A stretch of 33,223 bases of DNA from Streptomyces ossamyceticus (GTDB taxonomy: Bacteria; Actinomycetota; Actinomycetes; Streptomycetales; Streptomycetaceae), in NCBI RefSeq assembly GCF_001418475.1, contig NZ_LIQX01000030.1, positions 209 through 33,431 on the forward strand, written 5' to 3'. The translations under genes and the position numbers were made by a program. The stretch's first letter is position 1. Every line of letters starts with the position of its first letter. A model generated the notes under the pieces. That model was not told the origin of the DNA, ran no database searches, and saw only the letters and a program-made list of their open reading frames with translations. Shown here in pieces: positions 17,605-25,251 of this stretch.

Positions 17605-17692
17605 ACATGCCCGTCACTATGGATCAAGCCACGACTCCACAGAACCCCGTCGACCCGTATCGCCGAAATATTGGAGGTTCGTCCAATGACCG

Positions 17693-18991
17693 TCAGGCCA
17701 GGGTCACCTCGACCGGCAGCTTCTTGATGCCGTTGACGAAGTTGGACCGCACGCGGGGGACGTCACCGGCGAGCCGGATGTCGGCGAGGCGGGGGATCAA
17801 CTCCTCGAACATGATGCGGATCTCGGTGCGGGCCAGCAGATTGCCGAGGCAGAGGTGGGGACTGCCCTTGCCGAAGGTGACGTGGTCGTTGTTCTGCCGG
17901 GCCACGTCGAAGTCGTACGGGTTGCCGAAGACCTCCTCGTCGCGGTTGCCGGAGGCGAACCACATGACGACCTTCTCGCCCTCCTTGATGCGCTTGCCGC
18001 CCAGCTCCACGTCCCGGGTCGCGGTGCGGCGGAAGTGGTAGACGGGCGAGGCCCAGCGCAGGAACTCCTCGACCGCGACCGGGATCAGCGACGGGTCCTG
18101 CTGGAGGCGGGCGAGCTGCTCGGGGTGCTGGAGCAGGGCCAGCATGGAGTGGGAGATGGTGTGGCGGGTGGTCTCGTTGCCGGCCACCACCAGCAGCAGG
18201 AAGTAGTTGTCGAAGTCCTGCGCGGAGAGCGGCACACCGTCGCGGGGCGTGGCGTTGACCAGGCGGGACACCAGGTCGGTGCCGTCACCGCCGCGCCGCT
18301 GCCGGGCCAGTTCGCGGCCGTACTCGAAGACCTCCACCGAGGCGGGCGAGCGGAACGGCAGATGGCGGTACTTCTCGCTCTCCTCGCTGTGCAGCAGGAC
18401 GTCCGCGTAGTCGGGGTCGGTGTTGCCGATGATGCGGTTGCCCCAGTCGATGAGCTTCTGGTTGTCCTCCGACGGCACGTCCAGCAGCCGGGCCAGAACG
18501 TTGATGGGGAAGTCGGCGGAGACGTCGGCGACGAAGTCGAAGGTGCCCTTCGCCAGGGCCGCGTCCAGCGTGGTGGCGGTCAGTCCGCGCAGGAAGTCGG
18601 TGTAGCCGTTGATCACGCCCGCGCCGAACTGGCGCTGGATCACGCTGCGCAGCGCGCGGTGGCGTACGCCGTCCATCTCCAGGATGGAGGCCCGGGTCTT
18701 GATCTGGTCGTCGTCGACCTCCTCCAGGTTGACGAACCTGGTCGAGGTGAAGGTCTCGGCGTCCCGGTCGACGCGGGCGATGTCGGCGTGCCGGGTGACG
18801 GCCCAGAAGCCGGAGTTGGGGGCGTCCTCGGGCTGCCAGTGCACCGGGTCCTCGTGGCGCAGGGTGTGGAACATGCGCCAGGGGGTGATGCCGTCGGTGA
18901 AGTTGCCGAGGTCGGCGAGGTCCACGTCGGCGAGCGGCAGGGGCTCCTGCAGGGCCTCGCGGACGGAGGGGAGGTGGGCGGAAGCGGTCAT
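17693..18991 (-). CDS. Cytochrome P450
   Basis: This soluble class I-type bacterial P450 of 432 residues inserts oxygen into an organic substrate using electrons from a ferredoxin. The I-helix motif is AGNETTRH (270-277), the K-helix ExxR is Glu309-Arg312, and the haem loop FGKGSPHLCLG places the axial ligand at Cys381. The region around FVNLEEVDDDQIKTRASILEMDG (two adjoining stretches, about 86-108) resembles the group that includes linalool- and alkyl-chain hydroxylating CYPs. The ATG at 18991 has AGGAG 9 nt upstream. It starts 20 nt after the glutamine-synthetase-like gene, so both share one transcript. The divergent ferredoxin and reductase genes likely supply its electrons. Confidence 0.95.
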   Translation of the reverse strand: MTASAHLPSVREALQEPLPLADVDLADLGNFTDGITPWRMFHTLRHEDPVHWQPEDAPNSGFWAVTRHADIARVDRDAETFTSTRFVNLEEVDDDQIKTRASILEMDGVRHRALRSVIQRQFGAGVINGYTDFLRGLTATTLDAALAKGTFDFVADVSADFPINVLARLLDVPSEDNQKLIDWGNRIIGNTDPDYADVLLHSEESEKYRHLPFRSPASVEVFEYGRELARQRRGGDGTDLVSRLVNATPRDGVPLSAQDFDNYFLLLVVAGNETTRHTISHSMLALLQHPEQLARLQQDPSLIPVAVEEFLRWASPVYHFRRTATRDVELGGKRIKEGEKVVMWFASGNRDEEVFGNPYDFDVARQNNDHVTFGKGSPHLCLGNLLARTEIRIMFEELIPRLADIRLAGDVPRVRSNFVNGIKKLPVEVTLA

Positions 18992-19011
18992 GTTCTTGGT
19001 TCTCCTGGACG

Positions 19012-20367
19012 TCACAGGTGGTAGGCGTACTCGGTGAACTCCCAGTCGGTGACGTGCCGGTGGAAGCGTTCGACCTCGTTGCGCTTGTAGCCGAGGTACG
19101 AGGTGGTGAAGTCCTTGCCGAGCACCTCGGTGAGGGCGGTGTCCGCCTCCAGCGCGTCGAGGGCGTCGGACAGGTTCATGGGCAGGACGGCCGAGCGGGT
19201 GGTGTCGTAGCCGTAGCCCTCCAGCGGGGCGGGGGGCTCCTCGCCCGCCAGGACCCCGAGGAGCGCGGCGGCTACGGTGCCCGCGATCAGCAGGTAGGGG
19301 TTGGCGCTGGCGTCGCCGAGCCGCAGTTCGAGGCGGGCGCCGGAACCGCGCTCCGGCGGGACGCGGAGCATGGCGCTGCGGTTGTCGAGCCCCCAGTCGA
19401 TCAGCCAGGGCGCGAGGGTGTCGGGCCCGAAGCGCTTGTAGGAGTTGACCGTCGGGTTGGCGAGGGCGGCGAGCGCCGGGGCGTGGGCGAGGATGCCGGC
19501 GATGGCGTGCCGGGCGGTGGCGGACAGGCCGTGGGCGCCGGACGGGTCGTCGAAGGCGTTCTTCCCACGGGCGTCGTCGCAGGACAGATGGAGGTGGAAG
19601 CCGGAGCCGCCGGCGTCGTTGAACGGCTTGGCCATGAAGGTGGCGAGCCGGCCCTCCTTGCGGGCGAGCTCCTTGACGGCGGCCTTGAAGCGGAAGGACC
19701 GGTCGGCCGCCGACAGCGCCTCGGAGTGGTCGAGATTGATCTCGAACTGCCCGCCGTCGAACTCGTGGTTGCCGTTCGTGGCGCCGATCCGCAGGTCACG
19801 GAGGTGGCGCAGGGTGCGCAGCAGATGGTTGTCGGGGTCGGCGCGCAGGCCGGCGGTGTAGACGACTCCGGCCGCGCCCGAGTAGCGCTTCCACCCGCTC
19901 GGGGACGCGGGGTCCGCGTCGCACAGGAAGTACTCCAGCTCGGGTCCGACGATCGGGGTCAGGCCCTGTTCGGCGCAGCGGGCGAGCACGGTGCGCAGCA
20001 GGTCGCGGGGCGACTCGGGCGCGGGTGCCCCGGTGGCCGGGTCGACGGTCTCCCCGAGGCAGGCGGCGACGCCGGGCTCCCACGGCAGCGGGACCAGGGT
20101 GTCGAGGTCCGGTCGTACGTGGATGTCGGGCAGCCCCGCGTCGAGGCCGCCGGGCACCGGGACGACGTCCCCCTGGGGGGAGGTGTGGTAGACGGCCCGA
20201 CAGAAGGTGAGGCCGTGTTCGCAGGCCGTGGGGAGGCTGTCGAGCAGGACGTCCCGGGCGCGGTCGGTGCCGATGAGATCGGGGTAGGTCACGCGGACCA
20301 CGTCGATGCCCTGGGCGGCGAGCCGCTCCTGGTGCTGACGAATGTCCGGTGTTGGGGATGCGCTCAC
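19012..20367 (-). CDS. Glutamine synthetase-like gamma-glutamyl ligase (PuuA/GlnA4-type)
   Basis: This 451-residue protein has the glutamine synthetase fold: GPELEYFL (glutamate/metal site), NGNHEFDGGQFEINLDHSEA in part, GSGFHLHLS with the ATP/metal histidine, NPTVNSYKRF, and RLELRLGDASANPYL. The N-terminal half and overall length fit the class that joins the gamma-carboxyl of glutamate to an amine instead of ammonia, as in PuuA (putrescine), GlnA4 (ethanolamine) and IpuC (isopropylamine). The GTG at 20367 is chosen because GAGGAGA lies 5 nt upstream; ATG 20406 is less supported and lies inside the operator. Co-transcription with a P450 and proximity to a C26 hydrolase argue for amine catabolism and not nitrogen assimilation. 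Confidence 0.88.
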   Translation of the reverse strand: MSASPTPDIRQHQERLAAQGIDVVRVTYPDLIGTDRARDVLLDSLPTACEHGLTFCRAVYHTSPQGDVVPVPGGLDAGLPDIHVRPDLDTLVPLPWEPGVAACLGETVDPATGAPAPESPRDLLRTVLARCAEQGLTPIVGPELEYFLCDADPASPSGWKRYSGAAGVVYTAGLRADPDNHLLRTLRHLRDLRIGATNGNHEFDGGQFEINLDHSEALSAADRSFRFKAAVKELARKEGRLATFMAKPFNDAGGSGFHLHLSCDDARGKNAFDDPSGAHGLSATARHAIAGILAHAPALAALANPTVNSYKRFGPDTLAPWLIDWGLDNRSAMLRVPPERGSGARLELRLGDASANPYLLIAGTVAAALLGVLAGEEPPAPLEGYGYDTTRSAVLPMNLSDALDALEADTALTEVLGKDFTTSYLGYKRNEVERFHRHVTDWEFTEYAYHL

Positions 20368-20394
20368 CGTTGTCTCCTCGGCGGCAGGCAAATG

Positions 20395-20435
20395 ATTTGA
20401 GCCCAAACGATAAGAAGAGGCCCAGCGGCCCGCAA
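20395..20435 (-). promoter_or_regulatory. Minus-strand promoter and operator for the GS-P450 operon
   Basis: Reading the minus strand, TTGCGG (20435-20430), 17 nt and TATCGT (20412-20407) make a -35/-10 pair. Directly after it lies GTTTGGGCTCAAAT (20408-20395), an imperfect palindrome with TTTG/CAAA arms. A protein bound there would block transcription of the ligase and P450 genes. Confidence 0.6.
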
Positions 20436-20472
20436 GGGGCTGAGGCGAAAAAATTATCCACCTGGACAGCTA

Positions 20473-20515
20473 TTGACCAGGGGTGTGCGGCTTCCTATGT
20501 TGTTTGGAGCCAAAT
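20473..20515 (+). promoter_or_regulatory. Plus-strand promoter and operator for the ferredoxin operon
   Basis: TTGACC (20473-20478), a 17-nt spacer and TATGTT (20496-20501) form a very good sigma-70-type promoter. It is followed immediately by GTTTGGAGCCAAAT (20502-20515), whose TTTGG/CCAAA arms are perfectly symmetric. This 14-mer matches the one at the opposite promoter at 11 of 14 bases, with the same placement relative to the -10. Confidence 0.7.
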
Positions 20516-20534
20516 GACCTGAGGAGGACCGGCC

Positions 20535-20723
20535 ATGAAGGTCGTCGTCGACATGAACAAGTGCCAGGACCACGGCCAGTGCGTTTTCGCCGCCCCCGAG
20601 GTCTTCCAGCTGGACGCGAACGGGCGGCTGGCCTACGTCAGCGACCCCGACGACGCGCTGCTCGACGAGGTCGAGGAAGCCGCCGACGTCTGTCCGCTCC
20701 AGGCCATCCGGATCGAGGCCTGA
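20535..20723 (+). CDS. [3Fe-4S]-type ferredoxin
   Basis: This small acidic protein of 62 residues has CQDHGQC (Cys10 and Cys16) and a final CPL at Cys53. The Cys-x5-Cys spacing and the third Cys-Pro are typical of single-cluster [3Fe-4S] ferredoxins that reduce actinobacterial P450s. GGAGG lies 8 nt before the ATG. It is followed after 2 nt by a ferredoxin reductase gene and is divergent from a P450 gene, so it is the probable electron carrier in a three-component monooxygenase. Confidence 0.93.
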   Translation: MKVVVDMNKCQDHGQCVFAAPEVFQLDANGRLAYVSDPDDALLDEVEEAADVCPLQAIRIEA

Positions 20724-20725
20724 CC

Positions 20726-21925
20726 ATGGCTCCCACCAGCGCACGCGTCGTCGTCGCCGGCGCCTCCATGGCCGGTCTGCGCGCCGCCGAGCAGCTGCGC
20801 GCGGCCGGCTGGACCGGGGCGATCACGCTCGTCGGCGACGAGCCCCACATGCCCTACAACCGGCCCCCGCTCTCCAAGGAGGTGCTGGCCGGGAAGGCTC
20901 CCTTCGAGTCCCTCGCCTTCCGGCCCCGCGCGAGCGTGGCCGACGTGGAGTGGCGCCTCGGCACCAGGGTCGTCGCGTCCCGCCTCGCCGAACGGACCGT
21001 CGTCCTCGACGACGGCTCGGAGCTGTCGTACGACGGGCTGGTGGCCGCCACCGGGATGCGGCCCCGGCGGCTGCGCTGCCCCGGCCCCCTCGCCGGACGC
21101 CACACGGTCCGCACCCTCGCCGACGCGCAGGGCCTGCGGGCGGAGCTGACCCGGCCCGGTGCCCGGGTGGTCGTCGTCGGCGCCGGGTTCATCGGCTGCG
21201 AGGTGGCCGCGACCGCCGTCGGCCTCGGTGCCGCCGAGGTGACCGTCGTCGATCCGCTGCCGCTGCCCATGGTCGGCCCGCTCGGCGAGCTGCTCGGCCG
21301 CGCGCTGCTCGCCCGGCACAAGGAACGCGGCGTGCGCTTCGCCCTCGGCACCGGGGTCGCCGGCTTCGCGGGCGAGGACCGTGTCACCGGGGTGATCCTC
21401 GACGACGGGACCGTGCTGCCCGCCGACGTGGTGGTGGAGTCGGTCGGCTCGCTCGCCAACACCGAGTGGCTGGGCGGCAACGGCCTCGACCTGACCGACG
21501 GGGTCCTCACCGACGAGCAGCTGCGGGTCGGCGGACGCCCGGACGTGGTCGCGGTCGGCGACGTGGCGCGCTTCCCCAACGCCCGCTACGACGGCGTACC
21601 GCGCCGGGTCGAGCACTGGTGCATCCCCACGGACACCGCCAAGCACGCGGCCAAGGTCCTGACCGGCGCCGAGCCGGCGCCCTTCGCCCCGTTGCCCACC
21701 TTCTGGAGCGACCAGCACGACTTCCGGCTCCAGTCCTTCGGCGCCCCCGCCCTCGGCATGGACGACGTGCGCGTCCTGGAGGGCGACCCGGCCGGGGACG
21801 TCCTGGTCGGCTACCACCACGACGACCGGCTGGTCGGCGTCGTCGCGCTCGGCGGCCCGGCCATCGCCTCCGCCGCCGCCCGCCACCGCGCCGACCTCCT
21901 GAAGCAGCCCGCCCTCACCGCGTAA
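20726..21925 (+). CDS. NAD(P)H-dependent FAD ferredoxin reductase
   Basis: This 399-residue flavoprotein of the putidaredoxin/rubredoxin reductase type has an N-terminal FAD Rossmann motif, [17 protein letters not shown] second dinucleotide motif, VVVVGAGFIGCEVA, occurs near residue 151, and the FAD-binding GDVARFPN in the C-terminal third. The first glycine motif reads GASMAG where GxGxxG would be usual, a variation also seen in other ferredoxin reductases. The ATG at 20726 lies 2 nt after the ferredoxin stop, so the genes are co-translated. It should pass electrons from NAD(P)H to the ferredoxin and on to the P450. Confidence 0.93.
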   Translation: MAPTSARVVVAGASMAGLRAAEQLRAAGWTGAITLVGDEPHMPYNRPPLSKEVLAGKAPFESLAFRPRASVADVEWRLGTRVVASRLAERTVVLDDGSELSYDGLVAATGMRPRRLRCPGPLAGRHTVRTLADAQGLRAELTRPGARVVVVGAGFIGCEVAATAVGLGAAEVTVVDPLPLPMVGPLGELLGRALLARHKERGVRFALGTGVAGFAGEDRVTGVILDDGTVLPADVVVESVGSLANTEWLGGNGLDLTDGVLTDEQLRVGGRPDVVAVGDVARFPNARYDGVPRRVEHWCIPTDTAKHAAKVLTGAEPAPFAPLPTFWSDQHDFRLQSFGAPALGMDDVRVLEGDPAGDVLVGYHHDDRLVGVVALGGPAIASAAARHRADLLKQPALTA

Positions 21926-21939
21926 GGAACCGCCTCACC

Positions 21940-22752
21940 ATGACCACCGTCCGTGGATTCCTCCACCCCAAGACGGCGACGGGCTCCTCGTCGCTGATCC
22001 CCTCCCCGCCCTGGCGCTACTCGGGCGACCTGCTCACCGTCGAGTACCGCACGGATCCCGCGCGGGTGCGCGAACTGCTGCCGGAGCCGCTGGAACTCGC
22101 TGACGAGGACCCCGGCGCGGTCGCGCTGATCTGGGCCGACTGGCAGTCCTGCTCGGCGTCCGGCACGGAGCTGCTCGACCCGGTGCTCTCCCAGTACAAG
22201 GAGGCCTTCGCGGTCGTCCGGTGCACGTACCAGGGACGGACGTACTCGCGGTGCGTGTACATCTGGGTCGACAAGGACTTCGCGATCGCCCGCGGGCTGC
22301 ACCAGGGCTACCCCAAGAAGCTCGGGTCCATCCACCAGACGCGGCCCCACCCGTACGGGCCCGCTCCGCGGATCGAGGCGGGGGCCCGCTTCGGGGCGAC
22401 CCTCGCCGCCGCGGACCGGCGGCTCGCCCAGACGGTGGTGACACTGCGGGAGCCGTCGGAGACGAACGGCTTCGTCAACGGCCACCCCATGGCCCACCAC
22501 CGGTGGCTTCCGTCGATCGAGAAGGGGAAGGGCCTGGCCCTGGACGAGCTGATCGAGTCCGGCGCGGCCTCCTTCGAGGGCGGGCAGCCCTGGGTCGGCG
22601 ACGCCGAGCTGGAGCTGTTCGAGGCGCCGACGGAGGAGTTGGCGCGGCTGACGGTGGAGGAGCCGATCGCCGCGTACTACCGCCAGGTCGGCGTGGTGTG
22701 GGACGGCGGGCGGCTGCTGGAGTCCGGGATGTCGGGAGCGGCGGCCGAGTGA
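21940..22752 (+). CDS. Acetoacetate decarboxylase-family protein
   Basis: This 270-residue protein of the acetoacetate decarboxylase-like superfamily has the hallmark GYPKKLGSIH, with Lys126 aligning to the Schiff-base lysine of acetoacetate decarboxylase and Lys127 to its neighbour. SRCVYIWVDKDFAIARG precedes it, where Arg/Glu residues usually shape the pocket. Members may decarboxylate beta-keto acids or catalyse aldol/dehydration or hydrolysis through the same lysine chemistry. The ATG at 21940 follows TAAGGAAC, which contains both the reductase stop and the ribosome site. Its position between a P450 electron chain and a meta-cleavage module suggests it processes a carboxylated ring-fission product, but no member with this context is known to me. 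Confidence 0.85.
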   Translation: MTTVRGFLHPKTATGSSSLIPSPPWRYSGDLLTVEYRTDPARVRELLPEPLELADEDPGAVALIWADWQSCSASGTELLDPVLSQYKEAFAVVRCTYQGRTYSRCVYIWVDKDFAIARGLHQGYPKKLGSIHQTRPHPYGPAPRIEAGARFGATLAAADRRLAQTVVTLREPSETNGFVNGHPMAHHRWLPSIEKGKGLALDELIESGAASFEGGQPWVGDAELELFEAPTEELARLTVEEPIAAYYRQVGVVWDGGRLLESGMSGAAAE

Positions 22753-22764
22753 GCCCCGCGGGCC

Positions 22765-22812
22765 GCCACGGGTCCTCCGTGGCGCGCCGCGCCCACGCGG
22801 CACAGCCGCGTG
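22765..22812 (+). other. Two tandem hairpins inside the operon
   Basis: GCCACGG (22765-22771) pairs with CCGTGGC (22777-22783) over a 5-nt loop. CACGCGGC (22794-22801) pairs with GCCGCGTG (22805-22812) over a 3-nt loop. They occupy the only sizeable gap (125 nt) between the reductase-side genes and the aldehyde dehydrogenase. They could be a partial terminator, an mRNA processing site or a stability element. Confidence 0.5.
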
Positions 22813-22877
22813 CCGACATGTCCCGCGCCCCCCTGGGTCGGCGCACCTCCCCCTCGCTGAAAAGGACACCCCTCCCC

Positions 22878-24338
22878 ATGTCTGACAAGATCGTCGTCGG
22901 CGGAGTCCCCGTCGACACCCGGCACTGGATCGGCGGCGAACGTGTCGCCTCCCCGGACACGTTCACCGACCACTCCCCCATCGACGGCGCCGTGCTCGGC
23001 GAGATCGCCCGCGGTGGGCCCGCCGAGGCCGCCGCCGCCGTCGCCGCAGCGAAGGCCGCGTTTCCCGCGTGGGCCGCGACCTCGCGGGCCGAGCGGGCGC
23101 GGATCCTGCACGCCATCGCCGACGGCGTGGAGAAGCGCCTGGAGGAGCTCGCCGTCGTCGAGACCACCGACAACGGAGCCCTGCTGCGGTCGCACCGGCG
23201 CGGCGTGATGCCCCGGGTGGCGCACAATTTCCGGTTCTTCGCGGACTGGCTGCTCCAGCTGGAGCACGACGACTTCGAGACGCGCGGGCACACGAACCAC
23301 GTGTCGTGGGACCCGGCCGGCCCCTGCGTCCTGATCACCCCGTGGAACGCCCCGCTGATGCTCGCCACGTGGAAGGTCGCCCCGGCGCTCGCCGCCGGCG
23401 ACACCGTGGTGCTGAAGCCCGCCGAGTGGTCACCGCTGACGGCCTCCCTGCTCGCCGACATCGCCGCCGAGGCGGGACTGCCGGCCGGTGTGCTGAACGT
23501 GGTGCAGGGCTACGGCGCCGAGATCGGCGACGCCCTCACCTCGCACCCGGACGTGCGCCGCATCAGCTTCACCGGCTCGGTGCCCACGGCCAAGCGGATC
23601 GCCGAGTCGGCCGCCGCGAACCTGACCCCGCTCAGCCTCGAACTCGGCGGCAAGTCCCCGCTGCTGGTGTTCGCGGACGCCGACCTGGACCTCGCCGTCG
23701 ACCTCGCGGTGGAGCAGTACGACAACGCCGGACAGGTGTGCCTGGCCGCGACGCGCTTCCTCGTCGAGGAGGCGGTCGCCGAGGAGTTCACCCGGCGGTT
23801 CGTCGAGAAGGCGAGCACGCTGAAGCAGGGTGATCCCCGGGACGAGGCCACCGACATCGGGCCCAGCATCCACCCCCGGCAGCTGGAGAAGATCGACGGG
23901 TTCGTGCGGCGGGCCCTCGCGACCGGGGCGCGGGCGGTCGTCGGCGGGCACCGGCTGGACGGGCAGTACTACGCTCCGACCCTGCTCACCGATGTGGCCC
24001 AGGACTCGGAGATCGTGCAGGAGGAGGTCTTCGGGCCGGTCCTCACCCTTCAGACCTTCACCGGCGAGGACGAGGCCGTCCGGCTCGCCAACGACACCCG
24101 GTTCGGGCTGGCCGCGACCCTCGCCACCGGCGACCCGGCCCGCGCCGAGCGGGTCACCGCCCGCCTCGTCGCGGGCACCGTCTGGGTCAACTGCTTCTTC
24201 GTCCGCGATCTCCAGGCGCCCTTCGGCGGCTCCCGCCAGTCCGGGGTGGGCCGCGAGGGCGGCACCTGGAGCTTCGACTTCTACTGCGACCTCAAGAACA
24301 CGGTCACCGCACCGAACGGATGGAACAACCATGGGTGA
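22878..24338 (+). CDS. Aldehyde dehydrogenase, HpaE-like (carboxymethyl-hydroxymuconate semialdehyde DH-like)
   Basis: This 486-residue ALDH has the catalytic Asn157 (TPWNAPL), general base Glu255 (LELGGKS) and nucleophile Cys288 (NAGQVCLAATRFLV). The NAGQVCLA form and the position directly before an HpaD-like dioxygenase point to the enzyme that oxidises the semialdehyde formed by extradiol ring cleavage, as HpaE does in homoprotocatechuate degradation. The ATG at 22878 has AAAGGAC about 12 nt upstream. The stop overlaps the dioxygenase start by 8 nt, showing tight coupling. It is clearly distinct in sequence from the other two aldehyde dehydrogenases in the window. Confidence 0.9.
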   Translation: MSDKIVVGGVPVDTRHWIGGERVASPDTFTDHSPIDGAVLGEIARGGPAEAAAAVAAAKAAFPAWAATSRAERARILHAIADGVEKRLEELAVVETTDNGALLRSHRRGVMPRVAHNFRFFADWLLQLEHDDFETRGHTNHVSWDPAGPCVLITPWNAPLMLATWKVAPALAAGDTVVLKPAEWSPLTASLLADIAAEAGLPAGVLNVVQGYGAEIGDALTSHPDVRRISFTGSVPTAKRIAESAAANLTPLSLELGGKSPLLVFADADLDLAVDLAVEQYDNAGQVCLAATRFLVEEAVAEEFTRRFVEKASTLKQGDPRDEATDIGPSIHPRQLEKIDGFVRRALATGARAVVGGHRLDGQYYAPTLLTDVAQDSEIVQEEVFGPVLTLQTFTGEDEAVRLANDTRFGLAATLATGDPARAERVTARLVAGTVWVNCFFVRDLQAPFGGSRQSGVGREGGTWSFDFYCDLKNTVTAPNGWNNHG

Positions 24339-25251
24339 GATCGTCGGGGCGGGCCTCCTCGCCCATGTCCCCACCATCGTGCTGCCGGAGGAGGACCGGC
24401 TGGAGCTCAACGAGGGCAAGGAGATCACCCTTGTCACCGGCCTCCAGCAGCTCCGCAAGGACGTCTTCGAGCGGGACGACTACGACACGGTCGTGGTCCT
24501 CGACTCGCACTGGGCGACCACCGTCGAGTTCGTGGTCACCGCGCAGGCGCGGCGGGCCGGGCTGTTCACCTCCGAGGAGCTGCCGCGCGGCATGTGCCGG
24601 ATGCCGTACGACTTCCCCGGCGACCCCGAACTCGCCCGCAACATCGAGAAGTTCGCGGACAAGCACGGCACCTGGATCACCGCGATCGAGGACGAGTACC
24701 TGCCGATCTACTACGCCACCATCAACCTGTGGAAGTTCCTCGGCGAGGGGCTGCCGGACAAGCGGTGGGTGACCATCGGGGTCTGCCAGACCGGCGACAT
24801 GGAGGACCATCTGAGGCTGGGGCGGGCGCTCGCCGACGGCATCGCCGCCACACCGGGCCGCCGGGTGCTGCTGATCGCCTCGGGCGCCCTCTCCCACACC
24901 TTCTGGCCGCTGCGCGAACTGCGCGACCACGAGGCCAGCGACCCGGTGCACATCTTCACCCCCGAGGCACGCGCGGCCGACGAGGAGCGGATCGCCTGGT
25001 TCAAGGAGGGACGCCACGACCGGGTCCTCGACACCATGGACGAGTTCTGGAAGTTCAAGCCGGAGGCGAAGTTCTTCCACTACCTGATGATGGCCGGCGC
25101 CCTCGGCGAGCGGGCGTGCGCGGCCAGGGCCCGGCAGTACGGCGCGTACGAGAACTCCGTCGGCACCGGCCAGGTGCACCTCTGGTTCGACCGGCCCGCC
25201 GACGGCTGGACCGCATCCCACACCCCCGTACAGGAGTCCTCCCATGCCTGA
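24331..25251 (+). CDS. LigB/HpaD-type class III extradiol ring-cleavage dioxygenase
   Basis: This 306-residue non-haem iron enzyme opens catecholic rings next to the hydroxyls. LAHVP gives His12 and VLDSHW gives His60 as iron ligands, GALSHTF gives His189 as the likely acid/base, and Glu245 in KPEAKFFHYLMM fits the carboxylate ligand. These features match 3,4-dihydroxyphenylacetate 2,3-dioxygenase of the LigB superfamily. MCRMPYDFPGDPELA is a conserved substrate-side segment. The start overlaps the preceding aldehyde dehydrogenase by 8 nt and the stop overlaps the next gene by 8 nt, so the three enzymes are made together. The true catechol may differ from homoprotocatechuate because the cluster carries amine-handling genes. 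Confidence 0.92.
   Translation: MGEIVGAGLLAHVPTIVLPEEDRLELNEGKEITLVTGLQQLRKDVFERDDYDTVVVLDSHWATTVEFVVTAQARRAGLFTSEELPRGMCRMPYDFPGDPELARNIEKFADKHGTWITAIEDEYLPIYYATINLWKFLGEGLPDKRWVTIGVCQTGDMEDHLRLGRALADGIAATPGRRVLLIASGALSHTFWPLRELRDHEASDPVHIFTPEARAADEERIAWFKEGRHDRVLDTMDEFWKFKPEAKFFHYLMMAGALGERACAARARQYGAYENSVGTGQVHLWFDRPADGWTASHTPVQESSHA

Noticed and set aside
15873..18041. A 722-codon plus-strand open frame across the symporter and P450 genes
   Set aside because: It is antisense to two genes with clear motifs, its translation is low-complexity (Glu/Asp/Gly/Gln rich) and it has no ribosome site.
19012..20367. A primary nitrogen-assimilation glutamine synthetase (glnA)
   Set aside because: The protein is short for GlnA-I, co-transcribed with a P450 and near a gamma-glutamyl hydrolase. 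This fits the gamma-glutamyl-amine ligase class better.
20461..20481. CCTGG-N11-CCAGG symmetry as an extra operator
   Set aside because: The arms are only 5 bp and one overlaps the -35 of the ferredoxin promoter. The 14-bp sites beside the -10 elements explain the spacer better.
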